Shown here: piece by piece, positions 24,328 to 31,948 of the stretch | How positions within the stretch are numbered: position 1 is the stretch's first letter | Layout of the letters: every line of letters starts with the position of its first letter | Assembly (NCBI RefSeq): GCF_900250115.1 | Contig: NZ_LT984804.1 | Span: 1,069,301 to 1,133,300, forward strand | Source of the DNA: Cupriavidus taiwanensis | GTDB lineage: Bacteria > Pseudomonadota > Gammaproteobacteria > Burkholderiales > Burkholderiaceae | Length of the DNA stretch: 64,000 nt | Direction of reading: 5' to 3' | Notes under the pieces: model-generated | What the model was told of the DNA's origin: nothing | Seen by the model: only the letters and a program-made list of their open reading frames with translations | Database searches by the model: none | Program-made: the position numbers and the translations under genes

Positions 24328-25251
24328 ATGGCGGCCAATAGTGCGATCCAGCCCGCCGAGCTGGGCTTCTTCGCCGCGCTGGCCGCGGCCGGCAGCCTGA
24401 GCGCCGCGGCACGCGACCTCGGCATCACCACGGCGGCGGTCAGCAAGCGGCTTGGCCAGATGGAGGCGCGCATCGGCATGCCGCTGGTGATCCGCACCAC
24501 GCGGCGCATGAGCCTGACCCCGGAGGGCGAGGTCTTGCTCGAGCATGCGCGTCGCATCCTCGGCGAACTGGACGATCTGGAGCAATTGCTGACCAGCGCC
24601 AGGGGCAGGCCCAGCGGCCTGCTTCGCGTCAATGCCACGCTGGGTTTCGGGCGCATGCATGTGGCGCCGGTCATCTCCGACTACAGCCGGATGTATCCCG
24701 AAGTAGATGTGCAACTGCAGTTGTCAGCCGACCCGCCGGCGCTGACCGAAGACGCCTTCGACGTTTGCGTGCGCTTCGGCGAGCCACCGGACGCCCGCAT
24801 CGTGGCGCGCAAACTGGCGCCCAATCGCCGCTTGCTGGTGGCGTCGCCGGCTTACCTGCGCAAGCACGGCGCTCCGCAGGTACCGGCGGACCTGCCGCGC
24901 CATAACTGCATCGGCATCCGCCAGGGCAGCGATGCCTATGGCGTGTGGCGACTGACGGCGGTCAAGGGAGCCAGGCCGCGCACCGAGGCTGTCCACGTGC
25001 GCGGCAACCTCACCACCAACGATGGCGAGATCGCCGTCAACTGGGCGTTGGAGGGACACGGCATCGTGCTGCGCGCCGAATGGGATGTCGACCGCTATCT
25101 GCGCAGCGGAAGGCTGGTGCAGGTATTGCCGCAGTATGCGACCCCGGAAGCCAACATCTATGCCGTTTATCAGCAGAGGCATCAGCTGTCGTCGCGGATC
25201 CGGCTGTTCGTCGAGTATCTGGCCGACAAATTCGCGGCGTTTGGCCAGTAG
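24328..25251 (+). CDS. LysR-family regulator of the tartrate-type locus
   Basis: 307 residues. N-terminal winged HTH (about 10-67: GSLSAAARDLGITTAAVSKRLGQME) and a LysR substrate-binding domain (about 93-295) with the usual two-lobed pattern. The DNA-binding helix follows the GcvA/DmlR-like subgroup (SAVSKRL...LFVRTTRRMSLT). Transcribed divergently from ttuC, it probably responds to tartrate or a related hydroxy acid and controls ttuC and the Bug gene. It converges on the next gene with 58 bases between, containing a hairpin. Confidence 0.86.
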   Translation: MAANSAIQPAELGFFAALAAAGSLSAAARDLGITTAAVSKRLGQMEARIGMPLVIRTTRRMSLTPEGEVLLEHARRILGELDDLEQLLTSARGRPSGLLRVNATLGFGRMHVAPVISDYSRMYPEVDVQLQLSADPPALTEDAFDVCVRFGEPPDARIVARKLAPNRRLLVASPAYLRKHGAPQVPADLPRHNCIGIRQGSDAYGVWRLTAVKGARPRTEAVHVRGNLTTNDGEIAVNWALEGHGIVLRAEWDVDRYLRSGRLVQVLPQYATPEANIYAVYQQRHQLSSRIRLFVEYLADKFAAFGQ

Positions 25252-25290
25252 GCCGGTGTGCCTTGCAGGCGCATGGGTGTGGATGCACTG

Positions 25291-25310
25291 AGGCGTGGCT
25301 GGCCACGCCT
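25291..25310. terminator. hairpin between convergent lysR and the phosphoribosyltransferase gene
   Basis: AGGCGTGGC (25291-25299) pairs with GCCACGCCT (25302-25310). The structure abuts the stop of the minus-strand gene and follows the LysR stop by 40 bases; TATTC follows on the plus strand. Likely a shared terminator. Confidence 0.45.
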
Positions 25311-26632
25311 TATTCGCTGTAGCCCAGGCACGGGCGCGGTCGCTGCGCAAGGTGGCGCTCGAACCAGTCCACCGTGAGCGTCGCAACGTCGGCCAGGGCC
25401 TTGCGGTCATCAAAGCCGCAGCCGCTGGCAGGCACCAGCCTGAGTTGGCGGGGACAATGCATCTGTTCGAAGGCAAGATGATTGATCCGGATGCTGTCCG
25501 GATTGCCGCTTGCGCAGATCAGCAATGTGGGTGTCTCGAGCCGCCGCAGGATCGCGTCGCCGGCAAGGTCGGGTCGCCCGGCCATGCAGGCGATGGCGCC
25601 GGCCGGTGACGGGCTGTCCGCGGCCGCGCGCAGCGCTGCCGCCGCGGCGGTGCCGGCACTGAGCAACCCGACCGGCAGGCTCGCGAACGGCGTGCCGGCA
25701 TGCAGGAAGTCCAGGGCCTGGGCCAGTCTCGCGGTCAGCTCATCGACCTCCGATGCCGGCGCGTCGTCGACCCGGCTGTCAGGCTTCAGGTCTACCAGCA
25801 TGGTTGCCAGTCCCTGCGCCCGCAGCTTGCGTGCCAGGTATTGGCTGCGGGCGGCGCGGCGCTGCGCGCCACCGGCATGCACCATGACCGCGACCCCGAT
25901 GGGGTTGGGCGCGGATTCCAGCATGGCCCGCAGACGGGTCGTGCCATAGGGAATCAGCATGGCCTTGCTCAGCGACGGCACGCTTGCCGCGGCACCCGGC
26001 CCCGCGCGGACCTGAGCGGGCGCGGACGCCATGCCTGTCAACTGCCGGACCCGGTCATCGCTGACCAGCTGGAACTCATGATAGAAGTGCGCCAGGTTTT
26101 CGATGCGATCCGGCGTGTCCAGGCAGACGATCTCATCGGCCAGTGCACGCACCTGGTCCAGTCCGGTCCGGGTGGCGATCGGCAGGGCGCATACCAGGCG
26201 GGCGGGACGGCGCTTGCGCAGGCTGGCGAGCGCGGCGTGCATGGTGGCGCCGCTCACCAGGCCGTCATCCACGACGATCACCACGCGGCCGCCGGGGTCG
26301 GCCGGCTTGCGCACCGGCGTATAGACCGCGCGCTGCCGGCACAGCTGGTCGAAGTGGGGGCCGCGCAGGCTGCCGAAGCCGCTGTCCGCCTCCGCGCCGC
26401 TGGTGCGCCAGGTCTTGCCGGTGTCGTCCAGCGCCACGCCGGCGTCGATCCGGCGCGCCATCACCAGGTCGAAGTCCGCGCCGAGGGCGTCGGCCACGAC
26501 GCGCGCGACCGGCACGCCGCCACGCGGAATCGCCAGCACCAGCGCACCGGTTGCACGATAGGCGCGCAGCGCCGAGGCCAGTTCCGCGCCGGCATGCTCG
26601 CGCGTCTGGAAACGAGTCTGGTATCGGCTCAT
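25310..26632 (-). CDS. phosphoribosyltransferase fused to a dienelactone-hydrolase-like domain
   Basis: 440 residues in two parts. Residues about 8-215 form a type I phosphoribosyltransferase with the PRPP loop VVIVVDDGLVSGAT (117-130). Residues about 225-440 form an alpha/beta hydrolase resembling the PRT-hydrolase proteins found near stress and anaerobiosis genes. The nucleophile elbow, normally GxSxG (GASTG in close relatives as I know them), reads LLSAGTAAAAAL here, so the serine is not in the usual place and the hydrolase half may be inactive. It is the last gene of a three-gene set with an alcohol dehydrogenase and a universal stress protein, downstream of an FNR-type site. Confidence 0.8.
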   Translation of the reverse strand: MSRYQTRFQTREHAGAELASALRAYRATGALVLAIPRGGVPVARVVADALGADFDLVMARRIDAGVALDDTGKTWRTSGAEADSGFGSLRGPHFDQLCRQRAVYTPVRKPADPGGRVVIVVDDGLVSGATMHAALASLRKRRPARLVCALPIATRTGLDQVRALADEIVCLDTPDRIENLAHFYHEFQLVSDDRVRQLTGMASAPAQVRAGPGAAASVPSLSKAMLIPYGTTRLRAMLESAPNPIGVAVMVHAGGAQRRAARSQYLARKLRAQGLATMLVDLKPDSRVDDAPASEVDELTARLAQALDFLHAGTPFASLPVGLLSAGTAAAAALRAAADSPSPAGAIACMAGRPDLAGDAILRRLETPTLLICASGNPDSIRINHLAFEQMHCPRQLRLVPASGCGFDDRKALADVATLTVDWFERHLAQRPRPCLGYSE

Positions 26633-26652
26633 CGATGGGCCCTGCCGGCGAT

Positions 26653-27666
26653 CTATTGACGGATACTCAGCACGGCGGCGCCGGCAAGGCGGCCGTCGCG
26701 CAGCGCGGCCAGTGCCTCGTTGGCTTGCTCGAGCGGATAGGCGGTGATGTGCGTATGCAGCGGCGTCCGGGCGGCAATATCCATCAACGCGTGGCCATCG
26801 GCGCGCGTAAGGTTGGCAACGGAATACAGGCGCCTTTCTTCCCAGAGCAATTCGTAAGGCATGCTTGGGATATCGCTCATGTGAATCCCGCCGCAGACCA
26901 CCACGCCCCCCTTGTCCACGTCGCGCAGCGCCTTGGGAACCAGCGCGCCCACCGGAGCGAAAATCAGCGCCGCGTCCAGCGGCACGGGCGACTGCAGCTC
27001 GCTCGAGCCGGCCCAGCATGCGCCTGTCTGAAAGGCGAGTTGCTGGGCGGCGCTATCGCCCGCGCGGGTGAAGGCGTAGACCTCGCGGCCTTGCGCCACC
27101 GCGATCTGCGTGACGAGGTGGGCCGCGGCGCCGAAGCCGTAGATGCCGATGCGGCGTGCCTGGCCGGCTGGCCCAGCCATGCGCAGTGTGCGATAGCCGA
27201 TCAGGCCGGCGCAAAGCAGCGGCGCGGCGTGTTCGTCATCGTAGGCGGGCGGAATCCGGAAGCAGAACTCGCTGTCGGCCACCGCATACTCGGCATAGCC
27301 GCCATCGCGGGTATATCCCGTGAAAAGCGGTGCGCCGCACAGGTTCTCGCGCTGCCGCAGGCAATAGCGGCACGCTCCGCACGCATGTCCCAGCCATGGC
27401 ACGCCGACGCGTTCGCCCGGACGGAAGGTGCTGACGCCGGCGCCGCAGGCATCCACCCGTCCGACGATTTCATGTCCCGGGATCAGTGCCGGCTTGGGGT
27501 GCCGCAGGTCACCATCGACAATATGCAGGTCGGTCCGGCACACGCCGCAGGCCGTCACGGCGATGCGGACTTCGCCGGGACCGGGCTCCGGCACCGGCAA
27601 CCGACGAAGTTGCAGCGGCAGGCCGGGACCTTCGAAAACCATTGCTCGCATGCTTTGGCTGGGCAT
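26653..27666 (-). CDS. adhA: zinc-dependent alcohol dehydrogenase
   Basis: 337 residues, AdhA/AdhP-like class I-type MDR enzyme oxidising alcohols or reducing aldehydes with NAD(H). Catalytic zinc ligands are C43 and H65 (ACGVCRTD, GHEIVG) plus a cysteine in LLCAGLIG. The structural zinc site is complete: C96, C99, C102 and C110. The Rossmann motif is GIYGFGAAAH. It lies between the PRT-hydrolase and the universal stress gene with gaps of about 20 bases, so the three are likely cotranscribed. A perfect FNR box upstream of the stress gene suggests induction at low oxygen, fitting a fermentative role. Confidence 0.87.
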   Translation of the reverse strand: MPSQSMRAMVFEGPGLPLQLRRLPVPEPGPGEVRIAVTACGVCRTDLHIVDGDLRHPKPALIPGHEIVGRVDACGAGVSTFRPGERVGVPWLGHACGACRYCLRQRENLCGAPLFTGYTRDGGYAEYAVADSEFCFRIPPAYDDEHAAPLLCAGLIGYRTLRMAGPAGQARRIGIYGFGAAAHLVTQIAVAQGREVYAFTRAGDSAAQQLAFQTGACWAGSSELQSPVPLDAALIFAPVGALVPKALRDVDKGGVVVCGGIHMSDIPSMPYELLWEERRLYSVANLTRADGHALMDIAARTPLHTHITAYPLEQANEALAALRDGRLAGAAVLSIRQ

Positions 27667-27686
27667 CGGGAAGGGCGGTGGAATGG

Positions 27687-28142
27687 CTATCCTTCGATCT
27701 CGCTGCGGACCAGCAGCACGGGCTTGCTGGTCTTTGCAAGCACGCCTTCCGACACGCTGCCCATCAGCAGGCGCCTGACGCCGCGGCGCCCATGCGTGCC
27801 GAGCACGATCAGGTCGGCGTTCCAGGCATCGGCGTCGGCAACAATGGTCGACGAGATCTTGCCCGGCGCCACCGGCTTTTCATCCAGTTGCGCCAGATTC
27901 GGCACGCCTGCCTCGTTGAGCCTGACCGAGGCCGCATCGAGCGCCTTGCGGCCATGCGCGATGATGCTGTCGACCAGTTCTTTCGGGTTGAAATAGCTCG
28001 CTTCGAAGAAAACATCGGTGTCGTCCGCCACGAACAAGGCCTTGACCTCGGCACCGGTCGCCTTGGCAATGATGATGGCCTGGCTCAGGGCCAGGTCCGA
28101 AGAACGGCTGCCGTCGACGGCGAGCAGGATGCGCTTGTACAT
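27687..28142 (-). CDS. universal stress protein (UspA family)
   Basis: 151 residues with the ATP-binding Usp motif G-2x-G-9x-GS (GTHGRRGVRRLLMGS, G115/G118/G128-S129) and the N-terminal KRILLAVDGS strand. Usp proteins promote survival under starvation or oxygen limitation. It is the first gene of the set, and its start is 81 bases from a perfect FNR/ANR palindrome (28223-28236). If that site is centred at -41.5, transcription would begin near 28188. The downstream alcohol dehydrogenase and PRT-hydrolase genes probably share the promoter. Confidence 0.9.
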   Translation of the reverse strand: MYKRILLAVDGSRSSDLALSQAIIIAKATGAEVKALFVADDTDVFFEASYFNPKELVDSIIAHGRKALDAASVRLNEAGVPNLAQLDEKPVAPGKISSTIVADADAWNADLIVLGTHGRRGVRRLLMGSVSEGVLAKTSKPVLLVRSEIEG

Positions 28143-28222
28143 GATGAGTCTCCTGGGAACGAGATGCGAAATCCGGGGTGCGAGGCGTTGCGTCCAGCGT
28201 AGATGCCGGCGCGGATACGCGT

Positions 28223-28236
28223 TTGATGTGCATCAA
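28223..28236. promoter_or_regulatory. FNR/ANR-type oxygen-response box
   Basis: TTGATGTGCATCAA matches the TTGAT-N4-ATCAA consensus without mismatch and is a perfect palindrome. It lies upstream of the universal stress protein gene and points to activation under oxygen limitation by an FNR/ANR-type regulator encoded elsewhere. Confidence 0.8.
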
Positions 28237-28416
28237 TTCGACGCGGCAGGGCTGGCGCCTTCTTGAGGCAAACCAGGGGCGGCGTGATGACAACCAGACT
28301 TTGGGTCGGCGCGAGCGCGCTATGCTGCACGCCGGCCAGCCATCCGGCTGGGGCGTACCCCCCGGCGCGATGGCGGCTACGTTGTCATCGTGGCGAAGGG
28401 GGCGCCGGGACAGCGC

Positions 28417-28791
28417 TTACGCGCCAGGCGCGTGGCAAACCGCCTCGATATTGTGCCCGTCAGGACCGATCACGAACGCCGCATAGTAGTTCGCGTGGTA
28501 GTGCGGCCGCAGGCCCGGCGCACCATTGTCCCTGGCCCCGGCGGATAGCGCCGCGCGATAGAAGGCGTCGACCTGCTGCCGGGTACCGGCGGTGAACGCC
28601 AGGTGCAGAGGCGCAGGCTTTTCCCCGGCCTGGAACAGGCACAACGAAGCCTTGCCGTCGGCGCTGAGCTCGACGCCGTATGTCGGCGGCCCTTCGGACA
28701 CCACCGCTACGCCGAGCGGTGCCAGGGCCTCGAGGAAGAACGCCTTGCTTGCGGCATAGTCGCTGACACCGAATTTGACGTGGTCAAACAT
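28417..28791 (-). CDS. VOC-family protein
   Basis: 124 residues, one vicinal-oxygen-chelate fold: MFDHVKFGVSDYAASKAFFLEALAPLGV at the start (read as the first beta-alpha module) and AAFVIGPDGHNIEAVCH at the end, close to glyoxalase-like proteins that use the GPDGHxIEAVxH ending. The histidine and glutamate of a metal site are present. It is followed on the same strand, 63 bases upstream in transcription, by an isochorismatase-like gene. Substrate unknown. Confidence 0.8.
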   Translation of the reverse strand: MFDHVKFGVSDYAASKAFFLEALAPLGVAVVSEGPPTYGVELSADGKASLCLFQAGEKPAPLHLAFTAGTRQQVDAFYRAALSAGARDNGAPGLRPHYHANYYAAFVIGPDGHNIEAVCHAPGA

Positions 28792-28854
28792 GGGGATCTC
28801 CTCAGTCGTCTATGTGCCCGCGTTGTGCTGCGGGCGCCTGGCATCCGGCGACGC

Positions 28855-29430
28855 TCAGGCAAGCAGCGCCAGGGCATCGGCAAGCGACAGCACGGTCGTG
28901 CGTGAATCGAAGGCCGTCGCAAACAGATGGTCGTGCACGACCTGGTCCGGGTCGTAGCAGCAATCCTTGACCGTGAACAGGCGGAAGTCCGCGTCGCTCG
29001 CATACGCCACCGACGACAGCACCACGCCGGTCGAGGCAATGCCCACCATCAGCAGGGTATCGATGCCCTGCGCGGACAGCCGCACCTGCAGGTCGGTGCC
29101 GAAGAACACGCTGGCGCGATGCGCGATGATCAGCGGCTCACTGTCCCGCCGGCCAAGTTCGGGCGAGACCTGGTCGTCGACGAACAGGCCCAGCCGCTTG
29201 ATGCCCTGCCCATTGCGGTTCAACGGGCTGACTTCCGGATAGCCCGGGCTGAAATGGATCTTGGCGAAACAGACGCTGACGCCCCGGGCCCGCGCGGCGT
29301 CACATAGCCTGCGGGTATTGGCAAGCAGGGTGGGAGCGACGGAGGGGAAGAGGGCCAGGATGTCGATCTGGTAGTGCATGACGACCAGGGCTGTTTGCGA
29401 CGGAACGATGGGCGGGATCTGGGCGGTCAT
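28855..29430 (-). CDS. isochorismatase-fold protein with an altered catalytic triad
   Basis: 191 residues with the isochorismatase-like cysteine hydrolase fold. The usual Asp-Lys-Cys triad is not visible: the position of Asp in the VxDxQ motif reads VVMHYQ, the Lys region reads IIAHRASVFFGTDL, and the Cys region reads VGIASTGVVLSSVAYA. Members of a subgroup with ATSGVVLST also lack the cysteine, so the family assignment stands while hydrolase activity is doubtful. ATG 29430 starts MTAQIPPI; the open frame extends upstream through low-complexity sequence. It may be cotranscribed with the VOC gene. Confidence 0.75.
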   Translation of the reverse strand: MTAQIPPIVPSQTALVVMHYQIDILALFPSVAPTLLANTRRLCDAARARGVSVCFAKIHFSPGYPEVSPLNRNGQGIKRLGLFVDDQVSPELGRRDSEPLIIAHRASVFFGTDLQVRLSAQGIDTLLMVGIASTGVVLSSVAYASDADFRLFTVKDCCYDPDQVVHDHLFATAFDSRTTVLSLADALALLA

Positions 29431-29759
29431 GCTGTGCGTGCCGGCGGTGCCTTCCAGGCGTGGTTGGTGGCCGGCCGGACGGTCTGGCCCAGGTTCAGCG
29501 GGTGGCGACCTCAGGCTCGGGCGACAGCGGAGCAAGAGCGACTCTATCACGGCAACCAGCGCCGGCGGCGCGCGTGGCACACTTCGAGCCCCGCGCCGAT
29601 GCCATCCGAGGCACGGTATCGAGCCAGTTCTACTACCGCGACTACTTCACGCGTTTCCCGCCTTTCGATGCGCGGGCGGCCTGCGCTACGAACGCCAGCG
29701 CCAGCTGCAAGCGCGATGGCAACGTGGCTGGCGGCGCTTGCCGCCGCCAGCCCGCGGCC
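29431..29759. other. gene-free interval
   Basis: About 330 bases between the isochorismatase-like gene start and the stop of the next Bug gene. Only short, arginine- and alanine-rich open frames without ribosome sites are present. I see no hairpin, operator or RNA gene. It should contain the promoter of the isochorismatase gene. Confidence 0.4.
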
Positions 29760-30761
29760 TTAGTCGAGCGTGATCTTGCCCGCCTTGACGATCTCCGCAT
29801 ACCGCCTGGTATCGCGCTCGATCAGCTTGCGGAATTCCTCGGGCGTACCGCCCACCGGCACAAAGCCGAGGTCGGTCAGCTTCTTCGTGACTTCCGGGCT
29901 GCGCGTGGCCGCGGCGATTTCCCGGGCCATGCGCGCGACGATCGGCTGCGGCGTGCCGGCAGGCGCCAGCAGGCCGGTCCACGAGCTCATGACGAAGCCG
30001 GGGAAGCCGGCTTCTTCCATGGTCGGGATATTGGGCTCGCCCGGCCAGCGCTTGGCCGAGGCGACGGCCAGCACGTTGATCTTGCCGGACTTGACGTGCG
30101 GCATCGGCACCAGCAGCGGGTCGAACGCCACCGAGACTTCGCCGGACACCAGTGCCGGCAGGATCGGCGCGCTGCCGTTGTAGGGCACGTGGGTGAGCTT
30201 GAGCCTCGATTCCATTGCCAGGCGCTCGCCGGTCAGGTGCGCGGAACTGCCAACCCCGCTGGAGCCGAAGGTCAGCGTGTCGGGATGCTTCTTGCCGTAG
30301 TCGACCAGTTCGGCCACGGTCTTGACCGGAAGCTTCTTGCTGGCGAACAGGAACAGCGGCAGCTCCGCCATTTCCGCCACCGGCACCAGGTCGGCGGGCT
30401 TGTAGCTGAGCTTCGAGTACAGCGACATGTTGGCGCTGTAGGCGGCCAGCACCGAGACAAAGGTGTAGCCGTCCGGCGCCGAGCGCGCGGCGACGCCGAC
30501 GCCGAGGGTGCTGTTGGCACCGGGCTTGTTCTCGATGATGATGGGCTGGCCCAGCCGTTGCGAGACCTGCTCGAACACGACACGCGAGACCGTGTCGGTG
30601 GAGCCGCCCGGGGTGTAGGGCACGATCACCTTGATCGGCTTGGCCGGCCATGCGTCGGCGGCAATGGCACTGGTAGCGCCGTGGGCGGCGGCCACGCCGG
30701 CAACGGCGATGGCGATGGAACGCGCGCTGCGCGCGACGCGATGCTTGATGCTGGACTTCAA
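29760..30761 (-). CDS. Bug-type tricarboxylate-transporter substrate-binding protein
   Basis: 333 residues, intact. A signal peptide of about 35 residues (ending TSAIAAD) precedes AWPAKPIKVIVPYTPGGSTD, the conserved Bug entry whose loop closes over the ligand carboxylate. Later conserved parts include QRLGQPIIIENKPGA and the C-terminal FRKLIERDTRRYAEIVKAGKI. Length and pattern match periplasmic TctC/Bug receptors of tripartite transporters. No TctA/TctB membrane genes are adjacent, a common situation for these orphan receptors. Compared with the broken copy at 21900-22891 it serves as an intact reference. Ligand unknown. Confidence 0.88.
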   Translation of the reverse strand: MKSSIKHRVARSARSIAIAVAGVAAAHGATSAIAADAWPAKPIKVIVPYTPGGSTDTVSRVVFEQVSQRLGQPIIIENKPGANSTLGVGVAARSAPDGYTFVSVLAAYSANMSLYSKLSYKPADLVPVAEMAELPLFLFASKKLPVKTVAELVDYGKKHPDTLTFGSSGVGSSAHLTGERLAMESRLKLTHVPYNGSAPILPALVSGEVSVAFDPLLVPMPHVKSGKINVLAVASAKRWPGEPNIPTMEEAGFPGFVMSSWTGLLAPAGTPQPIVARMAREIAAATRSPEVTKKLTDLGFVPVGGTPEEFRKLIERDTRRYAEIVKAGKITLD

Positions 30762-30934
30762 CTACGTCTCCTTCTTTTGCATGCCTGGCAATCCCCTGTC
30801 GGGGCCTGCTGCCGGAGATCCGGCCGGCCAATTATGCGGGACGCAGTCTGCGCGGTGCCGCACCGGGTGCGGCGGAATTGCGGATGCGGGCGATCCAATG
30901 TGCGATAGCCGAACCAGGCTGGCCGCGACGCTCG

Positions 30935-31795
30935 TCAGAATTCGTAGTTGACCGACAGGTCGAACACCGCGTTGGTCCGCTTGCGCGTGATCGGGCTGTC
31001 GGCCGCATCGCCGGCCAGTTGCGACACGGCCACGTCGGAGCTGGCAAACCAGTGCCTGGCGAAGTACCAGACCGAGGTCACGCCGAAGCCGTATGACTTG
31101 ATCCCGCCGCGCGCGTGGTACTGCGGCCGGCCGGCGCGCGCCTGCGCGGCGCTGACGCCGTACCAGGCGTTCATGTAGCGCGAGTCGGCCAGCGTGACGG
31201 TGGGGCCGGCGAACCAGAAGAATTTTTCCGAGCTGCCGGGCAGCGGCATATAGGCGCCGATGTCGCCGATCCAGCCGTCGCTGCCGCCCAGGCTGCGGCG
31301 CGCGTCGATGCGCAGCACCAGCGGAAATTCCTTCGAGACCGCGTATTCGGCGAACAGCTTGCCTTCCGGCGCCGGGTCGATGTTGCCCATGCCGTCCAGG
31401 TGCGGCGAGTCTTCCTGGCCGCGCCGGCCCAGGTTGTAGGTGAGCGCGATGCCGGCGCGCCAGTTCTTGCCGCGCAGCAGGTTCACGCCCAGCCCTTCGC
31501 CGATCGACGCAAAGGCAAGGTCGCGGTAGCGGATATCGATGCTGGGACCACCGATCACGATGTACTCGGACGAGCCGTCGTAGCGCGGCCGCAGCATCGC
31601 GGCGGCGCCAAGCCGCACCTGCCAGTCGGGAATGTCGTCCTGGAACAGCTTCTGCAGCGGAATGCCGGCGGAGAACTGCCATTCCGCCAGCGGCGCCGGC
31701 GTCTGGGCGCCGGCCGGGCCAGTGGCCAGCAGCGCACCGGTGGCCAGCAGCAGGGCGAGGCACGAGGAAGTACGCGATGGAATTCGTTCGGTCAC
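30935..31795 (-). CDS. MipA/OmpV-family outer membrane protein
   Basis: 286 residues from GTG 31795, chosen because GGAGG (on the minus strand, 31801-31805) lies 5 bases upstream; an ATG four codons earlier overlaps that site. A signal peptide (ending AGAQ) is followed by a beta-barrel pattern of alternating residues, with family features such as AAAMLRPRYDGSSEY near the start and a C-terminal strand ending in phenylalanine (FDLSVNYEF), the usual outer-membrane sorting signal. MipA/OmpV proteins act as scaffold or small-solute porins. The gene lies just downstream of the second molybdenum hydroxylase operon on the same strand. Confidence 0.85.
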   Translation of the reverse strand: MTERIPSRTSSCLALLLATGALLATGPAGAQTPAPLAEWQFSAGIPLQKLFQDDIPDWQVRLGAAAMLRPRYDGSSEYIVIGGPSIDIRYRDLAFASIGEGLGVNLLRGKNWRAGIALTYNLGRRGQEDSPHLDGMGNIDPAPEGKLFAEYAVSKEFPLVLRIDARRSLGGSDGWIGDIGAYMPLPGSSEKFFWFAGPTVTLADSRYMNAWYGVSAAQARAGRPQYHARGGIKSYGFGVTSVWYFARHWFASSDVAVSQLAGDAADSPITRKRTNAVFDLSVNYEF

Positions 31796-31948
31796 GGCAG
31801 CCTCCATGCCCGCATGGCGGGCAGCCAGGTTGCGGGCACGGGGCCCGTGGGCGACATCTTTCCACTGGATCGCGGCCGGCGCAACCGGTGGCCCGGCCAG
31901 CGCGGTGCCTGCGCATCCCTGCCCGGTGCCGGCGCTGACGGGAGGGGA

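Noticed and set aside
28296..28410. Small frames between the FNR box and the VOC gene
   Set aside because: No ribosome site and proline/arginine-rich shadow composition.
29460..29760. Plus-strand frames over the isochorismatase-Bug gap
   Set aside because: They continue as shadows of the Bug gene and show no recognised protein family.
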